The notes: a model not told the origin generated them from the letters alone. 64,000 nt of DNA from Streptomyces albireticuli (GCF_021228125.1 NZ_JAJQQS010000018.1:1-64000), one strand, 5' to 3'. Shown: positions 7,303 through 16,679, counted from the stretch's first letter. Made by a program: numbers and translations.

Positions 7303-10300
7303 TCATCCCACCCCGGTGCGGCCGTCCGGGGCCGTGATCCGGCCATGAGCGGCGTCCGGTCCGGGGTTTTCCGGCCCGACCTCCGGGGCCGCGGTGCGGG
7401 TCTCCGGCGCCGGTCCGTCGGGGTCGCCCTCCGGGAGGAAGAGGATGAGGGCGAGGGTCGCCATGGCGAGGACCCCGTAGAGCACGGCGAAGGCGGCCCA
7501 GGCGCCGAGGGGGTGCCAGGTGTCCTGGAGGGCGCCCGCCCCGGCGCCGACGAGGAGCGGGGTGAGCACGCTGACCCGCCGGACGCCCACCCCCGCGAGC
7601 AGGGGAAGGGCCACGGCTCCGCCGTAACCGAGCGCGGTGACGAGGAAGACGCCCGCGGTCCCGAGGTCCGCCCGCTGGTGGTCCAGCCATCCGTAGCCCG
7701 CCACGAGCCCCGCGCCGAGGGGGACGAGGAAACCGGGCAGCAGCGCGCGGCGGCCCTTCGGCAGGTGATGGAGACAGATCCCCGTGACGGCCAGCGAGGC
7801 GCCGACGAGGACGGCGAGGTGGGCGGGGAAGGAGAACCAGACCCCGGTGCCGGCCATGACGGCGAACCAGGCGCACACGGCCGACGCGAGCGCCGCGGAC
7901 GGGGCGACGAGGGACAGGACGAGCGGCAGGCACACGAACGGCAGGCAGAACCACATGAACCCGCGTGCCGCGTGGGTGCGCGGGCGCCCGCCCGAGGGCT
8001 GGAGGGCCTCCCAGGCGACGAGGCCGAGCCGCAGGGCGGCGCGGCGGGGCGCGGGCCTGCGGACGAGTTCGCCGACCGGCTGGGCCCCGACGTCGACGAG
8101 GGGGGCCAGCCGCTCGTCGAGCGGCCGGTCGTCGGGCGGCGCGGGGACGTCGGGCTCTTCTCCGAGGGGGCCGTCGCGCCTCTCCTCCTGGAGCCTTTCG
8201 ACCAGGGGGAGTTCCTCGTCGAGGATCTGCCGCTGGATCCGCTCGGTGACGGCGGCGCGCACGGGGTCCCAGGGGCTGCCCGTGGGCGCGGGCTCCACCG
8301 GGGCGGCGAGCAGACCGGCGAGCGCCGGGTCGTCCGGGCCGGTGTAGACCTTCGCCAGCCGCTCGTCCGTCGCGACGACGTCCACCAGCGAGGCGGCGGT
8401 GTCCAGCCGTCCCCAGGTCCAGTCGTTGAGCCGCCAGCGGACGCTCAGGAAGGAGGCGAAGTTGTGCAGTTCGTTGCCGCCGAGCTTGGCGTCGACCAAG
8501 TTCTCCGTGGCGGCGGGGAACGCCTGCCGGGTGGCCCAGCTGGAGTTGGCGGCCGAGACGGTGTGGAAGCGGATGCGGGTGGGTTCGCCCAGCGGGTCGG
8601 GGCGCAGGGGCCCGATGAGCACCTCGGCGGCGAGCAGGGCGTCCAGGACGGCCTCCCGGCCCGCGGCGCCCTGGAGCCCGCCGAAGCCCGGTACGGGCGC
8701 CCGCACATCGGCGCCGATCGCGAGGCCCAGGGCGACGAGGCGCCGCCACACCGGCGCGTAGAGGTCCTCGGGCCAGTCGGCGTCGAGGTCGGCGGTCGCC
8801 GGGTTGGCGACGGCGACCGCGGCGGCCAGCCTGCCCGGCCACTCCTGCCAGGCGGCCACGTCCTCGGGGCCCGGCGTGCCGGCCTCGGCCATGACCGCGC
8901 CGAGCCAGACGGTGGCCTCGCGGATCCGCCGTACGGGCTCGTCGCCGCATTCGCGGAAGCGCCGGAGCACGAGCCGGTCCCGGGCGGCGACCAGGGTGGC
9001 GACGGCCAGCCGGCAGGCGTACAGGCGCTCGCGGGTGGCCGGTGACACGCTCTGCCCGGTCTCCTCCGCCGCCCGGATCCCGTCGAAGAGCAGCCGCACG
9101 GCGCGGGCCAGGGGCAGCGGCGAGACGCCGTGCGTCCGCACCTCCGCGAGCGACCCGGGCGCGGCGGGAAACGCGAGCCCGTCGGCGGCCTCGCGCAGGC
9201 GCTGGAGGCAGCGGGGCGAGGAGCCGCCGTCGAGCGGTCCGGGCCCCGGGGGCAGGGGCAGCGGGTCCGGGCCGGTGACCTCGGCGGGGTCCTCCAGGAG
9301 GCGGGCGAACCGGTCGGCCTCGGCGTGTCCGGTCAGTGAGCGGTACCGGGGCAGCCGGCCGTTCCGGAGCGCCTCCTCCGCCCAGCCGCTGGCGGGCAGG
9401 GCGGACACCGGGGCCCGGCTCTGTTCCGCGGCCGACCGGGCGGCGCGCAGGTCGACGGCGTCCTCCCAGAGCGACTCGGACCCGGTCTTGATGGCCGAGG
9501 CCCGCCGGGCGAGCCGCAGCAGCCGGGTCATCCGGCGCTGCGGTACGGGCCGGGTCACGGCGTCGGGGAGCATCGGGGGCACGGGTTGCAGGTAGAACAG
9601 CCAGCGGTCCACCGGCGCCTTCGCGGGCATGCCGGCGACGGCCCGGACGGCCCAGGCGACGGGGATGTTGTCCAGCAGGCCGCCGTCGACGAGTTCGAGG
9701 CGGCCGTCGGGCGGCTCGCCCTGGCCCGCCTCGCTGCTGACGGAGCTCATGTCGACGACGTCCGGGCCGTTCGGCGGCACGGTGGCCCCGGGGGCGCCGA
9801 CGAAGGGCCGGGCCGGCTCGAAGGCGCCGGGGAACGACGAGCTCGTACGCGCGGCGTAGGCGAGGCGGCGTACGGCCTCCTCCGGGGGCCAGGGGCCGGA
9901 CGGGCTGCCGAAGTCGGTCAGGAACGCGGTGCCGGGCCGGTGCCGGAAGCGGAAGAAGGCACGGGCGCGCCCCACTTCCAGCGGCTGGCCGAGGGTGGGG
10001 CGCACCCAGTCCTGGCGGGGCCTGACCCGGGTGGCGGTGAGGATCAGGCGTACGGGGCCGCCGCCGGGCCGGTCCGGGGGCTGCTTGCGGATCTCCGCGA
10101 GGAGGCTGTCGGCGAGCCGCCCGTAGAAGACCTCGTCGCCGCGGAGCAGGGAGTCCGGGACGGACGCCGGGCCCGGCGTCCGCAGGAAGGACAGCGGGCC
10201 CAGGCCGGGACGGCGGGTGAGGGACTCCAGATCGCCCAGGCGCAGCCACAGGCGCCGCATGTTGTCGCCGAACTCCATCCCGTAGGCCAGATGGCAGGCG

Positions 10301-10548
10301 AGCAGCGCGCCGTTGAGCCCGCCCGCGCTGGTGCCGGCGAGGACGTCGACGGTCACGTCCTCGTAGCGGCAGAGGTCCAGGAGCGCGCCGTAGCCCTCGG
10401 CCCCGGGCGCGTCCGCCCCGCGTGCCCGGTCCTGGGCGGCCCCGCGCAGCGCGGCGATCTCCCGGCAGCCCCCGCCCATCCAGACGGCGAGGCTGACTCC
10501 GCCGCGCATGGCCACCGCGATCCGCAGCTCCTTGGGGACCTGATCCAT
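7303..10548 (-). CDS. Large patatin-like phospholipase with C-terminal membrane domain
   Basis: This protein of about 1081 residues starts with a patatin domain: glycine-rich oxyanion stretch MRGGVSLAVWMGG, nucleophile elbow GTSAGG and the dyad Asp in LVDGGLLDNIP. Patatins hydrolyse acyl esters of lipids with a Ser-Asp dyad. The middle 500 residues match the layout of the actinobacterial patatin-related family with DUF3376. The last 250 residues hold six to eight hydrophobic segments, so the enzyme is membrane-bound. ATG 10548 was chosen because the conserved family start follows it; an in-frame ATG at 10731 would add a Pro-rich, unconserved tail. Neither has a strong ribosome site. Lipid remodelling is inferred, the substrate is not known. 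Confidence 0.85.
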   Translation of the reverse strand: MDQVPKELRIAVAMRGGVSLAVWMGGGCREIAALRGAAQDRARGADAPGAEGYGALLDLCRYEDVTVDVLAGTSAGGLNGALLACHLAYGMEFGDNMRRLWLRLGDLESLTRRPGLGPLSFLRTPGPASVPDSLLRGDEVFYGRLADSLLAEIRKQPPDRPGGGPVRLILTATRVRPRQDWVRPTLGQPLEVGRARAFFRFRHRPGTAFLTDFGSPSGPWPPEEAVRRLAYAARTSSSFPGAFEPARPFVGAPGATVPPNGPDVVDMSSVSSEAGQGEPPDGRLELVDGGLLDNIPVAWAVRAVAGMPAKAPVDRWLFYLQPVPPMLPDAVTRPVPQRRMTRLLRLARRASAIKTGSESLWEDAVDLRAARSAAEQSRAPVSALPASGWAEEALRNGRLPRYRSLTGHAEADRFARLLEDPAEVTGPDPLPLPPGPGPLDGGSSPRCLQRLREAADGLAFPAAPGSLAEVRTHGVSPLPLARAVRLLFDGIRAAEETGQSVSPATRERLYACRLAVATLVAARDRLVLRRFRECGDEPVRRIREATVWLGAVMAEAGTPGPEDVAAWQEWPGRLAAAVAVANPATADLDADWPEDLYAPVWRRLVALGLAIGADVRAPVPGFGGLQGAAGREAVLDALLAAEVLIGPLRPDPLGEPTRIRFHTVSAANSSWATRQAFPAATENLVDAKLGGNELHNFASFLSVRWRLNDWTWGRLDTAASLVDVVATDERLAKVYTGPDDPALAGLLAAPVEPAPTGSPWDPVRAAVTERIQRQILDEELPLVERLQEERRDGPLGEEPDVPAPPDDRPLDERLAPLVDVGAQPVGELVRRPAPRRAALRLGLVAWEALQPSGGRPRTHAARGFMWFCLPFVCLPLVLSLVAPSAALASAVCAWFAVMAGTGVWFSFPAHLAVLVGASLAVTGICLHHLPKGRRALLPGFLVPLGAGLVAGYGWLDHQRADLGTAGVFLVTALGYGGAVALPLLAGVGVRRVSVLTPLLVGAGAGALQDTWHPLGAWAAFAVLYGVLAMATLALILFLPEGDPDGPAPETRTAAPEVGPENPGPDAAHGRITAPDGRTGVG

Positions 10549-10883
10549 GGGACCAGCCTGTACGCGGCGGCTCCGGGGCGCACGTCCGTGCCGTCCTTGG
10601 GGGGGCGTTTGCGGCCGGCGGTCCCGGCCCAGGGGGTAGACCGGGGCCGCCGGGGGCGTCCGAGGGGGCGGAGCGCCCGAACGGAACACCGGGGGCCGAC
10701 GAGGAGGTGTCGTCCCTGGATGTTCGTCCATGTCCCGGGCCGCCGCTTCAGGGGCCCGGGGGTGCCCACGAAGTAAATATATTTACCGCCAAGTAAGCAA
10801 GTGCATGAAAAATTTCATGTGCGTTCGGGGAGGAAAATCCCGGTGGGGCGTGGGTGGGCGCACCGGCTCCGGGCGCCCCCCGG
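10549..10883 (-). promoter_or_regulatory. AT-rich promoter island with two palindromes
   Basis: A strikingly AT-rich stretch lies at about 10770-10822 in DNA of over 70% GC. It contains the perfect palindrome GTAAATATATTTAC (10774-10787) and CATGAAAAATTTCATG (10804-10819, seven-base arms). TGAAA-n-TTTCA is the usual operator shape of RpiR regulators, and an RpiR gene ends just upstream on the same strand. It probably carries the promoter of the patatin gene. The rest of the interval shows no gene. Confidence 0.6.
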
Positions 10884-11807
10884 TCAGGACTCCAGGAAGA
10901 AATCGTGCTGGTCGGCGGCCTGCTCGTACTTCTCCAGACGGAGCTGGGTCCGCTCGGGATCGGCGTCGGCCATGGCCTGGAGGAGCGCCGCGGACAGGAT
11001 CCCCGGCGCCGCGTACGAGTCGAAGACGAGGCGCGACCCGGTGCCGGCCGTGAACGCCACGTCGGCCTCCTCCACGAGCGGCCCCAGCGTCAGGTCCGTG
11101 ATCAGCGCGACGCGCAGGCCGGTGCTGCGCGCGGCCCGCATCGCGGCCAGGGTCTCCTTGGCGTGCCGGGGCATCGCGAAGGCGAGCACCCAGGTGCCGC
11201 CCGCCTCCCGGGACTGGAGGAGCGTGTCGTAGGCGACGCTGCCGCCGCGGGACACCAGGCGGACGTCCGGGTGGATCCGCCGGGCCGCGTAGGCGAAGTA
11301 CTCCGCCAGGGAGACGGAGATCCGCAGGCCCAGGACGGTCAGCGGGACCGACGTGGCGAGCTCGCGGCCGACCTCGAGTACCTGGTCGGCGTCGGCGAAC
11401 ACGCGGCGCACGTGCTCCAGGTTCGCGATCTCGGCGTCGACGGCCGCCTGGAGCTCGTTGCGGCGGGCCTCCTCCCTGGCGCCCGGGGAGCCGGCGACCG
11501 CGCGCAGCGCGATGGGCTGGAGCACCTCCCGGAGCGCGGGGTACCCGCTGAATCCCAGGGAGGACGCGAAACGCGTCACCGACGGCTGACTGACGCCCAC
11601 CCGGTCGGCGAGGTCGGTGATCGACAGGAACGCGGCCTCGGTGAGGTGGTCGGTGATGTACTGCGCGATGCGCCGTTGCGCGGGGGACAGCCGGTGGCCG
11701 CCGAACAGGGCGCGGACCTTCTCCGCGGCGGGCGGCTCCACCGCCGGGGACCGCGTGCCCGGCGTGATCGCGGACGCCTGCGCGCGTGCCTGCTGCCCTG
11801 ATGGCAC
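10884..11807 (-). CDS. MurR/RpiR-family transcriptional regulator with SIS domain
   Basis: The 307-residue protein has an N-terminal RpiR helix-turn-helix domain (about residues 35-110, with SITDLADRVGVSQPSVTRFASSLGF) and a C-terminal SIS domain (about 140-270) that normally binds a phosphosugar. The GTG at 11807 has GGGAGG about 8 bases upstream. No sugar catabolic operon is adjacent; the next gene downstream is the patatin-like protein, with an RpiR-type palindrome between them. Regulation of that gene or autoregulation is inferred. The effector is unknown. Confidence 0.92.
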   Translation of the reverse strand: MPSGQQARAQASAITPGTRSPAVEPPAAEKVRALFGGHRLSPAQRRIAQYITDHLTEAAFLSITDLADRVGVSQPSVTRFASSLGFSGYPALREVLQPIALRAVAGSPGAREEARRNELQAAVDAEIANLEHVRRVFADADQVLEVGRELATSVPLTVLGLRISVSLAEYFAYAARRIHPDVRLVSRGGSVAYDTLLQSREAGGTWVLAFAMPRHAKETLAAMRAARSTGLRVALITDLTLGPLVEEADVAFTAGTGSRLVFDSYAAPGILSAALLQAMADADPERTQLRLEKYEQAADQHDFFLES

Positions 11808-11913
11808 CGGCGTGCCTCCCTCTCGTCCGATCTCCGCTCAACATAGCCCACCGCCCGGCGCCGCCCGCCACGGGCGAACGGCGCCCGGACGGGCGGCGGC
11901 CCGCCGGACCGGC

Positions 11914-12360
11914 TCAGTGGGCGGAGGCGGCGGGCTCCAGGACGAAGACGGGGATCTCGCGCTCCGTCTTCGCTTGGTAGTCGGCGTAGTCCGGGTACGC
12001 CGCGACCGCGCGCTCCCACCACAGCGCCTTCTCCGCGCCGCCGACCTCCCGGGCGGTCACGTCCCGTCGCACGGGCCCGTCCTGGAGCTCGGCCCGGGGG
12101 TCGGCGACGAGGTTGTGGTACCAGACCGGGTGCGTGGGCGCCCCGCCCTGCGAGGCGACCACGGCGTACGCGCCGTCGTGCTCGACCCGCATCAGGGGCG
12201 TCTTGCGGATCTTCCCGCTCTTCGCCCCCAGCGTCGTGAGGATCACGACGGGCATCCCCCGCAGCGTCGTCCCCTCGGTACCCCCGGAGCCCTCGAAGAG
12301 CTCGACCTGATCCCGCACCCACCCCGCCGGGCTGGGCTCGTACTCACCCTGAAGAGGCAT
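11914..12360 (-). CDS. Deazaflavin (F420)-dependent nitroreductase family protein
   Basis: This 148-residue protein belongs to the Ddn/FDOR split-barrel family that uses F420H2 to reduce varied substrates. Seen are the motifs [21 protein letters not shown] and [16 protein letters not shown], both typical of the cofactor-binding barrel. ATG 12360 is preferred over 12366 because GGAAGG lies 6 bases before it. It stands alone between an RpiR regulator and an FAD monooxygenase, and the context does not reveal a substrate. Confidence 0.92.
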   Translation of the reverse strand: MPLQGEYEPSPAGWVRDQVELFEGSGGTEGTTLRGMPVVILTTLGAKSGKIRKTPLMRVEHDGAYAVVASQGGAPTHPVWYHNLVADPRAELQDGPVRRDVTAREVGGAEKALWWERAVAAYPDYADYQAKTEREIPVFVLEPAASAH

Positions 12361-12493
12361 GTCCATCCTTCCCCTCGTCAAGAACGCGTGTCACGTGTGC
12401 TGTCCTGACCATGACGTACCCTCAGCACCTCCGCAATCACACACGTACGCCCGGCCCCGGGGACATACTCTCGGAACGGCCCGCGCGGCCGCG

Positions 12494-13606
12494 TCACCCG
12501 TCCAGCGCGATGCCGTTCTTGGCCTTCTCCAGGGACTCCTCGGAGGGCATGCCGCCCGGGTTCTCGTCCACGAGCGCCTGGTTGAGGCCGACGAACGGCC
12601 GCATGCGGGACTCGTAGCGGGCGAACGCGGCGGAGTGGTCGCCGGGGGCCTCGCCGAGTTCGGCGGCCAGTACGTACGCGCCCACGAGGGCCAGGCTCGT
12701 GCCCTGGCCGGAGAGCGGGGAGGCGCTGTGGGCCGCGTCGCCGACGAGGGCGACCCTGCCGGCGGTCCAGCGGTCCATGCGGATCTGGGCCATCGCGTCG
12801 AAGTAGAAGTCGGGCGCGTTCCTCATCGCCTCCAGCAACCGCGGGGTCTCCCAGCCCACATGGGCCAGCCGCTCCGTCATGAGCGCCTTCTGCCGCTCGA
12901 CGTCACGGTGGTCGTAGGCGATCGGCTCCGACCGGAAGCCCAGCGTGGCCCGCAGCTCGCTGTTGCCGCGCACGGGGTAGAGGCAGTAGCTCGCGGAGTC
13001 CTCGTTCAGCCAGACCTCCCAGTCGTCGAGACCCAGGAAGTTGTCGGTGCTGAAGACCGTCAGATACGCGCCGAGGTGCCGTACGTACCGCTGTTCCGGC
13101 CCGAAGGCGAGCCGCCGTACGTTCGAGTGCAGGCCGTCCGCGCCCACCACGAGGTCGAACGTCCGTGCCTCGCCCCGCTCGAAGGCGACCCGTATCCCGT
13201 CCGCCCGCTCGTCGAGCGCGGTGACGGAGTCGTCGTAGCGGAACTCCACCCCTTCGTCGAGCGCCCGCCGGTGGAGCAGCCCGGTGAGGTCCTCGCGCAG
13301 CAGCTCGATGTCGGCGCTGTCCAGGCGGCCGCCGCTGAAGGTCATCTCGGTGGAGCGCCACTGCTCGTTCCCCTCGGGGTCGAGCATCGACATGCCGCGC
13401 AGGCGGGTGCGGGCGCCGCGCGCCTCCTCCAGGATCCCGGCCCGGTCGAGGACGTCGAGGGCGACGCCCCGGACGTCGATCGCCTGGCCGCCGGGGCGTA
13501 CGGCGGGCGCCCGCTCGACGACGGTCGGGACGAAGCCGTCGCGGCGGAGCCGGCAGGCGAGCGTGAGGCCGGCGACACCGGCACCGGAAACGAGGACGGT
13601 CTTCAT
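12494..13606 (-). CDS. FAD-dependent aromatic-type monooxygenase
   Basis: This 370-residue enzyme belongs to the p-hydroxybenzoate hydroxylase/TetX group of flavin monooxygenases. The N-terminal GAGVAGLTLACRLRRDG binds the ADP part of FAD, DLVVGADGLHSNVRR is the DG motif, and RVALVGDAAHSASPLSGQG is the GD motif. Such enzymes hydroxylate aromatic or polyketide substrates and some inactivate drugs. It is divergent from a GntR-TetR fusion regulator, and the 169-base gap holds four palindromes, so it is probably repressed until a ligand appears. The ligand may be its substrate; that is inference. ATG 13606 is at the conserved start, with AGGG upstream. Confidence 0.92.
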   Translation of the reverse strand: MKTVLVSGAGVAGLTLACRLRRDGFVPTVVERAPAVRPGGQAIDVRGVALDVLDRAGILEEARGARTRLRGMSMLDPEGNEQWRSTEMTFSGGRLDSADIELLREDLTGLLHRRALDEGVEFRYDDSVTALDERADGIRVAFERGEARTFDLVVGADGLHSNVRRLAFGPEQRYVRHLGAYLTVFSTDNFLGLDDWEVWLNEDSASYCLYPVRGNSELRATLGFRSEPIAYDHRDVERQKALMTERLAHVGWETPRLLEAMRNAPDFYFDAMAQIRMDRWTAGRVALVGDAAHSASPLSGQGTSLALVGAYVLAAELGEAPGDHSAAFARYESRMRPFVGLNQALVDENPGGMPSEESLEKAKNGIALDG

Positions 13607-13620
13607 GGGAATCACCCTTC

Positions 13621-13654
13621 TGTACGGCGTACGCTTCTGAATGTACGCCGTACA
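13621..13654. promoter_or_regulatory. Pair of palindromes, TetR-operator-like
   Basis: TGTACGGCGTACG (13621-13633) and TGTACGCCGTACA (13642-13654) are near-identical dyads 21 bases apart. They lie close to the monooxygenase start and could bind the TetR domain of the divergent regulator. Confidence 0.6.
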
Positions 13655-13697
13655 TACAGGTGCGCCAAGTCCCGTTCGCAAGGCCACTGCGCGGGGC

Positions 13698-13757
13698 TGA
13701 ACTAGTACAGCGGGCCCGGAGCGGCCCATCCCCCCTGCTAGCCTGTGTACTAGTACA
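13698..13757. promoter_or_regulatory. Pair of palindromes, GntR-operator-like
   Basis: TGAACTAGTACA (13698-13709) and the perfect palindrome TGTACTAGTACA (13746-13757) form a second class of dyad, 48 bases apart, next to the regulator start. Their shape (GTACTAGTAC core) suits a GntR wing-helix dimer. Confidence 0.6.
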
Positions 13758-13775
13758 GGAGGAAGGAGCCCCTTC

Positions 13776-14786
13776 GTGGCCGAAAAAAACGTTCCGCCGT
13801 ACCTGCGCATCGCCGCCGAGCTCCGGCGCCGCATCGCGGACGGCGAACTCGCCCCCGGCGACCGCGTCCCGTCGACGCGGCGGATCGCCCAGGAGTGGAG
13901 CGTCGCGCTCGCCACCGCCGCCAAGGTGCTGACCGCACTGCGGCAGGAGGGTCTTGTGGAGGCCCGGCCGCGGATCGGCACCGTGGTCGCGGGGCCGGGG
14001 GCCGGCGACCACGGGCGTACGTCCCCGGACGGACCCGCGCGTACGTCCGCGAGGGCCTCGTCTTCGCCCTCGCCCGCCTCCGCGCAGGCGCACGCGCCCG
14101 ACCGGGAGCTGACCCGCGACCGCGTCGTGCGCGCCGCCGTCGGCATCGCCGACTCCGAGGGCCTGGCCGCGCTGTCCATGCGCGGGGTCGCCGCCCGGCT
14201 CGGAGTCGCCGCCATGTCGCCGTACCGCTATGTGAACAGCAAGGAAGACCTGGTGTTCCTCATGGCCGACGCCGTGCTGGCGGAGGCGGAGTACCCCCGC
14301 GACGCCCCGGCCGGCTGGCGGAGCCGGCTGGAGCTGGGCGCGCACACGCTCTGGGCGCTGCACCGCGCGCACCCCTGGCTGGCGCAGATCGGGCCCCTCA
14401 CCCGGCCGCTGGCCGTCCCCTCCCTGATCGCCTACTCCGAGTGGATGCTCACCGCCCTCGACGGCCACGGCCTCGATCCGGCGACCATGCTCGACCTCAA
14501 CGCGCTGATCTACAGCTACATCCAGGGCACCGCCGTCCACCTGGAGCGGGAGACCCAGGCGGCGAGCGCCACCGGGCTGACGGACGAGCAGTGGATGGAC
14601 TCCCAGGCCGCCGCCTACGGCGCGCTCGTCGCCTCCGGCCGGTTCCCGACGTTCGCCAAGGTGCTCGGGTCCTTCGGGGACGAGGGCTACGACCTGCGCC
14701 TCGACGCGATGTTCGAGCTCGGCCTCACCTCGATGCTGGACGGCCTGACCGCGCTGATGGAGGGCCCGGGGCGGGCCCGGCCGTAA
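13776..14786 (+). CDS. GntR-TetR fusion transcriptional regulator
   Basis: This 336-residue regulator carries two different DNA-binding modules. Residues 1-71 are a GntR winged helix (RIAAELRRRIADGELAPGDR, then TATAAKVLTALRQEGLVEAR-like helix). A Ser/Ala/Pro-rich linker covers about 72-108. Residues 110-165 are a TetR helix-turn-helix (MRGVAARLGVAAMSPYRYVNSKEDL), followed by a TetR ligand-binding domain. The GTG at 13776 has AGGAGGAAGGAG upstream. It is divergent from the FAD monooxygenase and most likely represses it and itself. Two classes of palindrome in the shared promoter match the two modules. Such fusions are known in actinobacteria but the dual recognition is inferred here. Confidence 0.9.
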   Translation: MAEKNVPPYLRIAAELRRRIADGELAPGDRVPSTRRIAQEWSVALATAAKVLTALRQEGLVEARPRIGTVVAGPGAGDHGRTSPDGPARTSARASSSPSPASAQAHAPDRELTRDRVVRAAVGIADSEGLAALSMRGVAARLGVAAMSPYRYVNSKEDLVFLMADAVLAEAEYPRDAPAGWRSRLELGAHTLWALHRAHPWLAQIGPLTRPLAVPSLIAYSEWMLTALDGHGLDPATMLDLNALIYSYIQGTAVHLERETQAASATGLTDEQWMDSQAAAYGALVASGRFPTFAKVLGSFGDEGYDLRLDAMFELGLTSMLDGLTALMEGPGRARP

Positions 14787-14854
14787 GGATCCTGGCGTGT
14801 GGGACCCGGCCGGAGGGCTCCCGGGGTGTGGGGCCCCCGGGAGCCGCCGGCGCC

Positions 14855-15589
14855 CTACCGCCCGCGCCGGCCGGAGGTGATGACGAAGTCGAAGGTCGCC
14901 TGCTTCGCCGGCCCGGCCTGGCGGACGTTCATCAGCAGCGCCGCGTTGAAGATCGGGTCGGTGTTGTTGCGGGGTTCGCCGGGGAAGTAGAGCTGCGTCG
15001 TGAGGACGCGTCCGCCGGGCGCCTGGACCTTGACGTGGATGTGGCGGGTGCGGCCCGGGTAGAGCCCCGGCACGATGGTCGTCAGGGTGAACGCCCCCCG
15101 GGCGTCCGTGTACTGATGCCCCCTCATCCGGAAGCCCCGGTTGTCGTACGCGCCCGCGTCGTCCGCCTGCCAGAAGTCCATCAGGGCCTGCGCGACGGGC
15201 TGACAGGTGAGCCCGAAGACGAAACCGGAGACCGTGAGCCGGGTGCCCCGGGTCCCCGGCTCCAGCAGGGAGGCACGCTCCGGCGAGTTCGGCTTGAAGT
15301 ACGGGCCCTCGGTCTGCGGCGGCGTCGGGTCGTCACCGTCGTCGCAGAACGGCGTGGGCTCCAGGGGCGCGTCGGAGGGCCGGTGGTCGCGCGCGAGCGC
15401 CGCCCCGCCGCCGAGCAGCGCGGGCACCGGCACCGCGACGAGCGCCGCCTTGAGCAGGGTCTTGCGGCTGACCGGCCACCGCCCCGCGGCCGTCGCACCG
15501 CCGCCTCCGCCGGCTCTGCCGGTTCCGCCGGTTCCGCCGGTTTCTTCGGGCCCGCCTATGCCACCGCCGGCTCCGCGCTCATCCGTCAT
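14855..15589 (-). CDS. Intradiol ring-cleavage dioxygenase-like secreted protein
   Basis: This 244-residue protein has a Gly/Thr-rich N-terminus, then SRKTLLKAALVAVPVPALLG (about 42-61), which looks like a Tat-type signal with RK in place of RR. The mature part has the intradiol dioxygenase fold signatures TEGPYFKP, DFWQADDAGAYDNRGFRMRG and PGLYPGRTRHIHVKV. The two Tyr and two His there match the Fe(III) ligands of protocatechuate and catechol dioxygenases. Exported versions act on unknown catechols or have other roles. ATG 15589 has AGGAGG at 6 bases. An AraC regulator lies directly upstream on the same strand. Confidence 0.89.
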   Translation of the reverse strand: MTDERGAGGGIGGPEETGGTGGTGRAGGGGGATAAGRWPVSRKTLLKAALVAVPVPALLGGGAALARDHRPSDAPLEPTPFCDDGDDPTPPQTEGPYFKPNSPERASLLEPGTRGTRLTVSGFVFGLTCQPVAQALMDFWQADDAGAYDNRGFRMRGHQYTDARGAFTLTTIVPGLYPGRTRHIHVKVQAPGGRVLTTQLYFPGEPRNNTDPIFNAALLMNVRQAGPAKQATFDFVITSGRRGR

Positions 15590-15627
15590 CGTCCGCCTCC
15601 TGGGGGTGAGTTGGCTCGCTGACGAAC

Positions 15628-16578
15628 CTACGGACGCGGGCCGTCCGGATCGATGGACTCCGTTCGGTGAACGTGGTGATTCCCTCCTGCCGTCCGGCGG
15701 AAGTCCCCGGGGCTGACGCCGGTTTCGCGCCGGAAGAAGCGGCAGAAGTACGCGGGGTCCGTGAACCCCACCCGGCGGGCGACCTGACCGACGGTGAGGG
15801 CGGATCCGGTCAGCAGCCGCTTGGCCTCCAGGGTCCGCGTGGCGCGGACCAGCTCGCCGGGCGTCCTCCCGGTGGTCTGTTTGACGGCCTCGTTCAGATA
15901 GCCGACCGAAACCCCGAGGCGCGCGGCGTACGCCCCGACCGACCGCTCGGCCCCGGTGGTCGCGGTGAGGAGCAGGCCGAACTCCCGGGAGACCGCCGCG
16001 GCCCGGCCGGTGCCGGGTCCGGGGCCCGTCGCGCCGGGCAGGCGCAGCGCGCGCACGAGCAGGATGTGCAGGTACGCCTCCAGCACGGACGCGTAGCCGT
16101 CCGCCTTGGCGGTGAACTCCCGCCCCATCGCACGGACCAGCCGGCCGAGGCCCGCGGTGTCGTCGCCGTTCGACCCCCGGGGCAGGTCCAGCCACGGCCG
16201 TTCGCCGAGGGCCCGCAGGAGCTGCCGGTCGGCGGGGCGGGACAGCAGGAAGTCCTCGGTGAACAGCATCACCACACCGCGCAGCCCGGAGACCCGCTCC
16301 CAGTAGTGCACCTGGCCGGGCAGGAGGAAGCACAGGTGGGGCGGGTCGAGCGGACGGCGGACGAGGTCGACGACGTGGGCGCCCGAGCCGCCGGTCACGT
16401 GGACGATCTCGTAGAAGGTGTGCCGGTGCGGATAGCCCGCCCGGGAGTCGGGCCCGAAGACGTCGAAGGATCCCATGGCGAAGGGCGGCACCGACGGCCG
16501 CGGGACCCCCAGCCGGTGCAGCGGCACCGGGTCGGCGGCCGGTGACCCGGCGCGTGTTCGCGTGTCCATGCCTGCCAC
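15628..16578 (-). CDS. AraC-family transcriptional regulator
   Basis: The 316-residue protein has an N-terminal cupin sensor (PHRHTFYEIVHVTGGSGAHVVD, about 50-70) and a C-terminal AraC domain with two helix-turn-helices (about 205-300). The second reads LTVGQVARRVGFTDPAYFCRFFRRETG. The GTG at 16578 has GAGG about 7 bases upstream; ATG 16569 is an alternative. It ends 38 bases before the dioxygenase-like gene on the same strand and may control it. The ligand is unknown, possibly an aromatic compound. Confidence 0.92.
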   Translation of the reverse strand: MAGMDTRTRAGSPAADPVPLHRLGVPRPSVPPFAMGSFDVFGPDSRAGYPHRHTFYEIVHVTGGSGAHVVDLVRRPLDPPHLCFLLPGQVHYWERVSGLRGVVMLFTEDFLLSRPADRQLLRALGERPWLDLPRGSNGDDTAGLGRLVRAMGREFTAKADGYASVLEAYLHILLVRALRLPGATGPGPGTGRAAAVSREFGLLLTATTGAERSVGAYAARLGVSVGYLNEAVKQTTGRTPGELVRATRTLEAKRLLTGSALTVGQVARRVGFTDPAYFCRFFRRETGVSPGDFRRTAGGNHHVHRTESIDPDGPRP

Positions 16579-16679
16579 GCCCCCACCTCTTCATCCGATG
16601 TGGTCCCGGATTCAAGCGCAGGGTGGGGGCCGCCGCCAGAAAGGTATGAGCCGATCGCGCGGGCCGGGGCCGGGGGCGG

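Noticed and set aside
7175-10249. 1024-codon frame overlapping the patatin gene
   Set aside because: It is almost entirely Arg, Pro, Ala and Gly, the pattern of a GC-rich shadow frame; the patatin motifs are in the other frame.
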